From Prosthecobacter debontii (lineage in GTDB: Bacteria; Verrucomicrobiota; Verrucomicrobiia; Verrucomicrobiales; Verrucomicrobiaceae): a stretch of DNA of 63,172 nucleotides. Below, one piece after another: positions 56,459 through 63,172 of the stretch (positions within the stretch are counted from its first letter, which is position 1; every line of letters begins with the position of its first letter). The notes beneath the pieces were generated by a model. The model was given only the letters and a program-made list of their open reading frames with translations. It ran no database searches and was not told the origin of the DNA. The position numbers were made by a program, and so were the translations under genes. Where the stretch lies: NCBI GenBank assembly GCA_945869675.1, contig CAMBPS010000009.1:1-63172 (forward strand). Direction: 5' to 3'.

Positions 56459-57667
56459 TCACTCACCCGGCAAAGGCTCCGTTGGCCAAGTTTCTCGCCA
56501 TGGCAGCCCATAGGTATTCAAATCGGCCATAAACGGATCTGGATTGAGCTGCTCAATATTCCATACACCTGGCTGGCGATACTCGGCAGGATTGGTGAGC
56601 AATTGACGTGCAGCGATCATGGCGGGAACACCCGTCGTGTAGCTCACTCCCTGACTATTGGTCTCTGCATAGCATTCCTGATGATCACAAATGTTGTAAA
56701 CATAGTAGCGCTTCGGCTGACCATCTTTCCCCAGACCTTCGATCCAGTTACCGATGCAGGTTTTGCCTTTCGTATCAGGGCCGAGTGAACCCGGCTCAGG
56801 AAGCAGTGTCTTCAAAAACTCGATGGGAATGATATCCACACCTTTGTGATTCACAGGATGAATCCCAGTCATGCCAACGTTTACCAGAACCTCCATGTGC
56901 TTGATGTAGGCGTCTCCAAAGGTCATCCAAAAGCGCGCACGACCGATATCAAAATGCTTGGTCAGCGACTCCAATTCCTCGTGGTACAGGCAATAAATAT
57001 TCTTGGCACCAATGCCATCCGGAAAGGAAAAGCTGCGTTTGATTTCCAGCGGTTTGGTTTCCACCCACTGACCCTTTTCCCAGTAGCGTCCATTAGCCGT
57101 TACTTCACGAAGGTTGATCTCAGGGTTGAAATTCGTCGCAAATGCTTTGCCGTGATCGCCCGCGTTGCAGTCAAGAATATCCAGAGTATAAATCTGACTA
57201 AAATGATGCTTCATGGCATAAGCCGTGTAAACATTGGTGACACCTGGATCAAAGCCGCAGCCAAGAAGTGCTGTCAAACCAGCGGCCTTAAAGCGCTCCT
57301 GATAGGCCCACTGCCAGTGATACTCAAATTTTGCGACATCTCGAGGCTCATAATTAGCGGTATCAATGTAGTGCACACCTGCCTCTAAACAGGCATCCAT
57401 GATCGTCAGATCCTGATACGGCAGAGCAACATTGATAACTACCTCAGGCTGAAAATTTTTGAGTAGCTTCACCAATTCCGGCACATTGTCGGCATCCACA
57501 CCCGCCGTCTGGATTGGGCGCTTTAATTCCGCAGCAATCGCATCACATTTAGACTTAGTGCGACTGGCGAGCATGATCTCACCGAAGACTTCGGGAAGCT
57601 GTGCGCATTTATGAGTGACGACCCGGCCGACGCCGCCGGCTCCGATGATAAGGACTTTATGAGACAT
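56459..57667 (-). CDS. Saccharopine dehydrogenase family protein, probably carboxynorspermidine synthase
   Basis: 402 residues. The N-terminal Rossmann motif is 'VLIIGAGGVGRVVTHKCAQ'. Family motifs include 'EVVINVALPYQDLTIMDACLEAGVHYIDTAN' and 'LLGCGFDPGVTNVYTAYA'. These match carboxynorspermidine (carboxyspermidine) dehydrogenase, which condenses aspartate semialdehyde with a diamine using NADPH. The decarboxylase partner (nspC) is not adjacent, so the pathway would need it elsewhere in the genome. An alternative call is a generic saccharopine dehydrogenase-like enzyme. Confidence 0.85.
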   Translation of the reverse strand: MSHKVLIIGAGGVGRVVTHKCAQLPEVFGEIMLASRTKSKCDAIAAELKRPIQTAGVDADNVPELVKLLKNFQPEVVINVALPYQDLTIMDACLEAGVHYIDTANYEPRDVAKFEYHWQWAYQERFKAAGLTALLGCGFDPGVTNVYTAYAMKHHFSQIYTLDILDCNAGDHGKAFATNFNPEINLREVTANGRYWEKGQWVETKPLEIKRSFSFPDGIGAKNIYCLYHEELESLTKHFDIGRARFWMTFGDAYIKHMEVLVNVGMTGIHPVNHKGVDIIPIEFLKTLLPEPGSLGPDTKGKTCIGNWIEGLGKDGQPKRYYVYNICDHQECYAETNSQGVSYTTGVPAMIAARQLLTNPAEYRQPGVWNIEQLNPDPFMADLNTYGLPWRETWPTEPLPGE

Positions 57668-57885
57668 GATGAGTTAAACGAAACAGGTCGCGAGTCTAGC
57701 CGCTGTGGCAGGAATGCAACCTCGTTCGTGTGAAGAAGCCGATAAGCAAGCTTAGAAAATCCAGTTGCAAAAAGCCAAGTCACAACCAATAAACGCCCCG
57801 CGTGTTTTTGAACGCAGGGGACAGTCCGTGTGTCACATTGCCTCTCCCCTTCCATAACAACCCTAATAACCATGATAGCGACCCT

Positions 57886-58614
57886 ATGATCCAAGTGCAA
57901 AACCTCCGAAAAGTGTTCGGCAGTAAGGTGGCGGTGGATGATGTATCATTCACTGTCGAAAAAGGCCAAGTTCTGGGCTTCTTAGGCCCCAACGGCGCAG
58001 GCAAATCGACCTCTATGAGAATGGTCACGGGCTACTTCCGCCCAACGGCTGGCTCAATCAAAATTGGTGGTGTCGACATGCTCGAAGAGCCTGAACTGGC
58101 AAAACGCAGCCTCGGCTACCTTCCAGAAAACGCCCCACTCTACTCAGATATGACCGTAGCCAGCTTCCTCGGCTTTTGCGCAGAAATGCGCGGCCTCAAT
58201 GGCGCAGCCAAGGCAAAAGCGATCGACCGTGTTTTAGATCTCTGCTTCCTGCATAAGGTGCGTAACCAGAGCGTGGATACACTTTCTAAAGGCTATCGTC
58301 ACCGCACCTGCTTCGCCCAAAGCATCATTCATGATCCTGAGGTTCTCATTTTGGATGAACCAACAGACGGTCTGGACCCGAACCAGAAGCATGAAATTCG
58401 CAACCTGATCAAGCACATGGGTGAAACCAAGGCGATCATCTTCTCCACCCATATTCTGGAAGAAGTCGAAGCTGCCTGCACACGCGCCATGATCATTGAT
58501 CGCGGTAAAGTCGTGGCTGATGGCACGCCAGCTCAGCTCAAGAAGCTCGTTCCTGGCTGCAATACGCTCGACGAAGTCTTCCGCTCCATCACCCGCTCTG
58601 ATTTGGAAAAATAA
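57886..58614 (+). CDS. ABC transporter ATP-binding protein (GldA-like)
   Basis: 242 residues from the ATG at 57886. Walker A is GPNGAGKST at 34-42 and the signature is 'LSKGYRHR'. Walker B is 'VLILDEPTDGLDP', with the switch His in 'IIFSTHILEEVE'. The signature is typical of the GldA/NosF/CcmA-like group. It is the first gene of a four-gene operon with the permease and GldG-like proteins. It powers export of an unknown substrate, or a non-transport role such as supporting surface structures. Confidence 0.92.
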   Translation: MIQVQNLRKVFGSKVAVDDVSFTVEKGQVLGFLGPNGAGKSTSMRMVTGYFRPTAGSIKIGGVDMLEEPELAKRSLGYLPENAPLYSDMTVASFLGFCAEMRGLNGAAKAKAIDRVLDLCFLHKVRNQSVDTLSKGYRHRTCFAQSIIHDPEVLILDEPTDGLDPNQKHEIRNLIKHMGETKAIIFSTHILEEVEAACTRAMIIDRGKVVADGTPAQLKKLVPGCNTLDEVFRSITRSDLEK

Positions 58615-58661
58615 GACGGCACTCTTTCTCACAACCTTTTTAACATACTTCATCTTTCATC

Positions 58662-59420
58662 ATGAAAAACAGAGATCTGGCCAATACGATGGCCATCTTT
58701 AAGCGGGAGTTCCTCTCCTACTTCAACTCGCCGGTGCTTTATGTCATCGTCGTTATCTTCCTTTTAGCTGCCATGGGCTTTGCGTTCTTCTTTGGGCGCT
58801 TTCTTGACTCGGACAATGCATCGCTGACTCAAGCTTTCTTCTTTTGGCACCCGTGGATTTACATCGTGCTAGCTCCAGCCGTGGGCATGCGCATGTGGTC
58901 AGAAGAGCATCGCTTAGGCACATTTGAACTGCTCATGACCATGCCTCTTTCTCCTTGGCAGGCAATCATTGGCAAGTTCATCGCTTCCGCACTTGTATGG
59001 GCCATTGGTCTTGCGCTGACCTTCTCCATCGTGCTGACGGTCTGCTGGCTAGGGGATCCCGATCCGGGCCCCATCATGACGGGTTATGCAGCCAGCTATT
59101 TGTACGCGCTTGGCTGCTTGGCTGTGACGAGCGCCGCTAGTGCTTATACCCGTAGTCAAGTGGTCTGCTTCATTGTATCTGTAGCGCTTTGCATCTTGCT
59201 GACACTGATCGGCTACCCTGGCATTGTGGACACAGTCGTCCGCACCCTTCCAGGTTCCTTAGAGTCGGTGGTGCGTTTTGTCAGCTATCTTAGCTTCATG
59301 GATCACTTTTATGAAATGTCGAAAGGCATCCTCGTCATCCGTGACGTCCTCTACTTCGTCTCAGTCATCGTCATAGCACTTGTCGTGACCAACATGGGCC
59401 TCCGTTCAAAGCGCGCCTAA
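58662..59420 (+). CDS. ABC-2 type permease (GldF-like)
   Basis: 252 residues with six predicted membrane helices, for example 'LYVIVVIFLLAAMGFAFFF' (about 24-42) and 'FIVSVALCILLTLIGY' (about 170-185). The cytoplasmic N-terminus 'AIFKREFLSYFNSPVLYV' and the motif 'MRMWSEEHRLGTFELLMTMP' are typical. It lies between the ATPase and the GldG-like gene, which is the standard gld ABC order. The substrate is unknown. Confidence 0.92.
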   Translation: MKNRDLANTMAIFKREFLSYFNSPVLYVIVVIFLLAAMGFAFFFGRFLDSDNASLTQAFFFWHPWIYIVLAPAVGMRMWSEEHRLGTFELLMTMPLSPWQAIIGKFIASALVWAIGLALTFSIVLTVCWLGDPDPGPIMTGYAASYLYALGCLAVTSAASAYTRSQVVCFIVSVALCILLTLIGYPGIVDTVVRTLPGSLESVVRFVSYLSFMDHFYEMSKGILVIRDVLYFVSVIVIALVVTNMGLRSKRA

Positions 59421-59459
59421 TCTCACTGAACGCCATTTTAACTCTCCGAGTCACTCTTT

Positions 59460-61481
59460 ATGAATCTGAATAGCAAAGAAGGCACCGCAGGCATCACGGC
59501 CCTGCTGCTCATCGCCATCGTCGTCGCCGTGAACTTCCTGGTCGGTGGCCTAGGCTTCTTGAATGCCCGCATCGACTTGACCGAGGATCGGCTTTACACC
59601 CTCTCCAACGGCACTCGCAACATTCTGGAACGTCTGAATCCGGACGAACCAGTGACCATTCGTTACTACGTCTCAACCGAAGACCGTGTGATGCCTCCCG
59701 TTCTGAAATCCCATTCACGCACGGTTCAGGACTTACTTTTGGAATTTCAGAAGGCATCCAAAGGCAAGGTCATTCTGGAGAAATTAGCCCCAAATCCAAA
59801 CTCCGAAGACGAGGACAAGGCTCGCGAGGACGATCTCCAAGGCATGGCCGTCAATCAAGAAGGTGACAACATCTATCTTGGCATGGCCATCCAATCGGCT
59901 GGCAAAAAGGAAGTGCTACCTTTCTTGAATCCCAATGAAGAAACCGCACTTGAATACAACATCTCCCGTGCCATCCAAAAGGTCTCCAAGACCAGCAAAA
60001 CAGTTGTAGGCGTGATGAGCTCAATGCCGATCATGGGCTCCCCGATGTATCCTTATCAGCGTCAAAAAGGTCAAGAACCATGGATTCTTATTCAGCGTCT
60101 GCGCATGGACTATGAAGTGCGCGATATCCCGATAGCTTCGACTAGCATCGACTCTGACGTCAATGTTGTTGTTGTTGTCCATCCTGGGGACATCACCGAA
60201 GGCGCAGAATACGCCATCGATCAATTTTTGCTCAAAGGTGGCAAGGTAATCGCCCTTGTTGATCCGCAGAGCTGGATCGCCCAGGCATACAGCGGCCAAC
60301 CAAACCCAATGACGGGTCAACCCGGAAGCCAGATCAACCCGGCCTCCGACCTTCCTAACCTCTTCAAGAGCTGGGGAGTGGCCTACAATAAGACCAGTGT
60401 CGTTGCTGACGTAAACTACAAGAGCATCATGCAAGGTCGGCAAAACCCGACCGCATTACGCCTGCCTAAAGAGGCTTTGAACAAAACTGACCGCGTCACC
60501 GCAGATCTCCAGTCCATGCTCATGATGGGCGCTGGCTCCTTTGACCTGCAAAAGAAAGACGGCGTCGAGTACACCACCCTGATCACCTCATCTGAGGCCA
60601 GTGAAATGATCGACAATACCGCTGCTGAAAAACTGCGCAGCCAAAATCTGGAAAACTTCAATCCAAGTGGTAAGAAACAAATCTTGGCCCTGCGTCTCAG
60701 TGGTAAATTCAAGACAGCCTTCCCAACAGGCAAGCCCAAAGGTCCTACTGCACCCAAAGAGGGTGGAGGCGCTCAAGAGGATGCAAATGCACCCAAAGCA
60801 GTTGCGTCGCCTGCAACGGCGAGCACTCCGGCTATCTCTGCGACACCTAATCCTACAGCCGGCACTCCTACAGACGCGCCAAAAGAAAAGGCCGCAACAG
60901 TTCCTTCCGCACCAACCGATGGCACGATCCTTGAATCATCCAACACCGAAGGTTCCGTCATTCTCTTCGCAGATGCAGACATGATGTATGACGCCTTCTG
61001 TGTTCAACAAGACCCAATGACGGGTGGCCTGATTGCGACCAACTCCAATCTTCCTCTCATTCTCAACTCAGTTGAAATTCTCAGTGGCGGCGGCGACCTA
61101 CTCCAAGTCCGCAGTCGTGCATCCACGCAGCGCCCTTTCACCAAAATGGATGAACTGCGTGAAAATGTAGAGAAAGGCTTCCGCCCAATTTTATCCCAAA
61201 AGCAGGGAGAAATTGACAAAATCGCCCAAGAAATGGGACCTCTACGCGTCAAAAACGGTCAGCTCGCAGATCCTAGTCAAATCAAGAAGCTCGAAGAGCT
61301 CATGAAAAAACAAAAGGATATTAACAAAGAGATTCGTAATATCAAAAAGGATCAGAATAAAGACATCGACTACACCCAGTCAGTCATCACCATTCTAAAC
61401 GTCTTTGGTGTTCCTCTACTCGTCATTGCCATTGGACTCATGCTCGCCATTCGCCGGCGTGTTAGCACAGCTGCTCTATAA
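59460..61481 (+). CDS. GldG-family ABC accessory protein
   Basis: 673 residues. An N-terminal transmembrane helix (about 12-35) is followed by the GldG motif 'ARIDLTEDRLYTLSNGTR' and a periplasmic domain with 'GKVIALVDPQSWIA'. A Pro/Ala/Thr-rich disordered insert of about 60 residues (about 425-485) splits the soluble domain. A helical coiled coil is at about 570-640, and the second transmembrane helix is 'VFGVPLLVIAIGLMLAI' near 650-666. In gliding Bacteroidetes GldG works with GldA and GldF; in this lineage its role is unknown. Confidence 0.9.
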   Translation: MNLNSKEGTAGITALLLIAIVVAVNFLVGGLGFLNARIDLTEDRLYTLSNGTRNILERLNPDEPVTIRYYVSTEDRVMPPVLKSHSRTVQDLLLEFQKASKGKVILEKLAPNPNSEDEDKAREDDLQGMAVNQEGDNIYLGMAIQSAGKKEVLPFLNPNEETALEYNISRAIQKVSKTSKTVVGVMSSMPIMGSPMYPYQRQKGQEPWILIQRLRMDYEVRDIPIASTSIDSDVNVVVVVHPGDITEGAEYAIDQFLLKGGKVIALVDPQSWIAQAYSGQPNPMTGQPGSQINPASDLPNLFKSWGVAYNKTSVVADVNYKSIMQGRQNPTALRLPKEALNKTDRVTADLQSMLMMGAGSFDLQKKDGVEYTTLITSSEASEMIDNTAAEKLRSQNLENFNPSGKKQILALRLSGKFKTAFPTGKPKGPTAPKEGGGAQEDANAPKAVASPATASTPAISATPNPTAGTPTDAPKEKAATVPSAPTDGTILESSNTEGSVILFADADMMYDAFCVQQDPMTGGLIATNSNLPLILNSVEILSGGGDLLQVRSRASTQRPFTKMDELRENVEKGFRPILSQKQGEIDKIAQEMGPLRVKNGQLADPSQIKKLEELMKKQKDINKEIRNIKKDQNKDIDYTQSVITILNVFGVPLLVIAIGLMLAIRRRVSTAAL

Positions 61482-61519
61482 TCCACATTTTTTATTAATT
61501 ACCTTTCTCCATTCCATTC

Positions 61520-62863
61520 ATGAAGAAAATTCTACTCCTTCTCATCGTCCTCGCTGGAGTGATCGGCACAGCTCTCTATTATCAAGATCAGCAAAACGCC
61601 ACACTCAACACTGCTTCTTCCAAGGGCGAAAAAATGCGTGAGCGTCTGTTTCCCGACCTCGATATTTCTGCTGTGCGGAAGTTCAAGATCCAAGACGCCA
61701 AGTCTTCGGTGAACATCTCTGTCAGCAATGATCTCAAGAGCGCAACCGTTGCCGAACGTGGGGGTTATCCGGCCTCCATCGACAAGCTCGGCACTGCTCT
61801 TTCCGAATTGCGCGAGCAGACCATCGCCAGCAAACAGCAGGTCGGCAAAGGCGCCTGGGCAAAAAACACCCTCAAAGCCCCAGGTGATGGCAGTGAAGGC
61901 ATCGGCACTCAAGTTGAGATGATTGGCACAGCAGATAAGCCCCTCGGCACCATGGTGCTCGGTCAAAACATTGACATCGCGGGTGGAAAAAGCAGCACAC
62001 CCATGATGGGTGGCAATCAGCGGTTTGTTCGTATCCCTAGCGATGGTGAAACTATCTGGGTGGTCAGCAACACTTTCACAGAGCTTGAAGCCAAGCCTGA
62101 AAACTGGCTGGATAAGACGTTTATCGATGTTCAGAAGATCAAAGAAATCACCGTCACTGCCCCGAAACAAGATGACTCATGGATGGTCAATCGTGCAGAC
62201 GAAAATACGACTGACTTTTCCCTGATGAAACCAAATGCAGGTGAGACACTCGATACAAGCAAGCTTCCAGCCAGCAGTATTCTTTCCAGCCCAACGTTCA
62301 ACGACGTCAGCGGAAAAGATAAAGCTGCTGAGCTTCTCAAAGATGCCAGCAAGGTGAAAATAACCACTTTTGAGGGCTTCCTCTATGAATTGCAAGTGGC
62401 CAAGCAATCCAAAGATGGTTCTGACAAATATTACGTTGGTGTTACTGTCACCGCTGAGATCGCCAAAGAACGCCCATCGGTGAAGGACGAAAAGGAAGAG
62501 GATAAAAAGAAAAAGGACGAGGAATTTGCCACGGCTAAGAAGGCCAAGGAAGACAAGTTAGCCAAGGAACAAAAGCTGGCTGGCTGGGTTTTTGAAGTGT
62601 CTGAATACACCGTCAACAATCTTCTCAAAAAACGCAGTGAAATCGTGAAACTTGAAGTGCCTGCTGCAACGACTGCACCAAAGACCTCAGATTCATCCCC
62701 TCCTCCAGCTTCACCTAGCAGCACTCCTGCTAAACCAGAAATCAGAACATCCGCTCCAATCAGCGTGACAACACCACCAGTCTCCGTCCCTGCCCTACCC
62801 AAAAATGACATCAAACCAGCACCAGCGCCTGATGCCAATCCTGCAGTTTCAGGGAAAAAATAA
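61520..62863 (+). CDS. DUF4340 domain-containing protein
   Basis: 447 residues. A signal or anchor helix (about 1-20, LLLLIVLAGVIGTALYYQDQ) precedes two DUF4340-like domains (about 50-200 and 210-370). These have 'LFPDLDISAVRKFKIQDAK' and 'ENWLDKTFIDVQKIKEITV'. A Lys/Glu-rich helix lies at about 315-355. The last 70 residues are a Pro/Ser/Thr/Ala-rich tail. DUF4340 usually follows GldG in such operons. It is the last gene and is followed by a terminator. Confidence 0.88.
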   Translation: MKKILLLLIVLAGVIGTALYYQDQQNATLNTASSKGEKMRERLFPDLDISAVRKFKIQDAKSSVNISVSNDLKSATVAERGGYPASIDKLGTALSELREQTIASKQQVGKGAWAKNTLKAPGDGSEGIGTQVEMIGTADKPLGTMVLGQNIDIAGGKSSTPMMGGNQRFVRIPSDGETIWVVSNTFTELEAKPENWLDKTFIDVQKIKEITVTAPKQDDSWMVNRADENTTDFSLMKPNAGETLDTSKLPASSILSSPTFNDVSGKDKAAELLKDASKVKITTFEGFLYELQVAKQSKDGSDKYYVGVTVTAEIAKERPSVKDEKEEDKKKKDEEFATAKKAKEDKLAKEQKLAGWVFEVSEYTVNNLLKKRSEIVKLEVPAATTAPKTSDSSPPPASPSSTPAKPEIRTSAPISVTTPPVSVPALPKNDIKPAPAPDANPAVSGKK

Positions 62864-62884
62864 GACAACTTAGAATCGACTTAC

Positions 62885-62917
62885 AAAGACCAACGATCCA
62901 TTCGGACGTTGGTCTTT
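62885..62917 (+). terminator. Rho-independent terminator of the gld-type operon
   Basis: AAAGACCAACG (62885-62895) and CGTTGGTCTTT (62907-62917) form an 11-bp stem closed by an 11-base loop with a small inner CC/GG pair. T-rich sequence follows on the plus strand. It lies 21 bp after the DUF4340 stop. Confidence 0.9.
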
Positions 62918-62936
62918 TGTTAGCAGCCATTAAGCC

Positions 62937-63097
62937 TAGATCTGGGAATGGAAGATCGTTGAGTTGCGCCAGGGCTTGGTTTCACAAGGCTTCTTCGACT
63001 CGAAGCGGCTGTGTCTTGGGTGACACCGCCCGAGAGGCAAAAAGCCTTGTGGAATCAATGACGGATGCAAATCGGTAGTCAGCCATTCCTGAATCTA
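62937..63097. repeat. Structured dispersed repeat, copy B
   Basis: 161 bp, the counterpart of copy A. The outer stem TAGATCTG/TGAATCTA plus GGAATGG/CCATTCC has different outer-arm sequence from copy A but still pairs. The inner stems are the same as in copy A, with B having an unbroken CACAAGGCTT/AAGCCTTGTG helix. The 34-codon minus-strand frame is also present, with about four amino-acid differences. It lies 20 bp after the terminator. Confidence 0.85.
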
Positions 63098-63172
63098 GCA
63101 GACAATCCACGGGGCGCGGGATGTGGAACGAAGAGTAACTTTGGCCGTATGAGTCGGAGACAAAAACAAAAC

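Overview
The window reads as chromosomal DNA of a free-living, Gram-negative member of the Verrucomicrobia, probably near Prosthecobacter or Verrucomicrobium. The evidence is the gene content: DUF1501 next to DUF1549/DUF1553, DUF1552 next to DUF1592-type multidomain cytochromes, a PVC-type CxxCH protein, formylglycine-type sulfatases, bactofilins, HPr kinase with HPr but no PTS permease, and an RND/TolC export set. No plasmid or phage backbone, CRISPR array, rRNA or convincing tRNA was seen.

Layout. 1-4.83 kb: exported glycan-related genes on the minus strand (5' end of a family 2 glycoside hydrolase, an Ig-repeat exported protein, an SGNH hydrolase, a sialidase missing its N-terminus). This block abuts, at about 4835, a class I fructose-bisphosphate aldolase that has lost its first third and is followed by a phosphatase of the phosphoglycerate mutase family. 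6.05-7.06 kb: AT-rich intergenic DNA. 7-17.5 kb: housekeeping (hprK-ptsH, an SGNH protein, an ABC ATPase, glnS, two bactofilins of which one carries zinc ribbons, a beta-helix acyltransferase, frr, araD). 17.6-21.4 kb: a DUF1501-DUF1549/1553 pair. 21.6-22.6 kb: an adenylate-forming enzyme with its own terminator. 22.7-31 kb: a complete MoxR-DUF58-DUF4381-BatA-BatB/C-BatD/E operon in which BatB is fused to BatC and BatD to BatE.

31.5-38.7 kb: two sulfatases flanking a DUF1552-DUF1592 pair, probably for sulfated polysaccharide use. 38.7-44.5 kb: an RND pump operon (pump, 104-aa unknown, adaptor, TolC). 44.5-57.7 kb: dnaB, a MidA-type methyltransferase, a PVC cytochrome-like protein, a lipoprotein, acs, a SNF2 helicase and carboxynorspermidine synthase. 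57.9-62.9 kb: a GldA-GldF-GldG-DUF4340 ABC operon.

The most unusual item is a dispersed element of about 160 bp present twice (50239-50403 and 62937-63097). The cores are about 94% identical, and the outermost stem arms differ in sequence between the copies yet still pair with each other. It may be a structured RNA or a hairpin-type mobile element. Other notable items are the truncated-gene junction at 4835, the Bat fusions that keep internal signal peptides, candidate leaderless promoters at hprK and the first bactofilin, and palindromes before the 37-kb sulfatase. All positions, motifs and alignments were worked out by eye; no database search was run.
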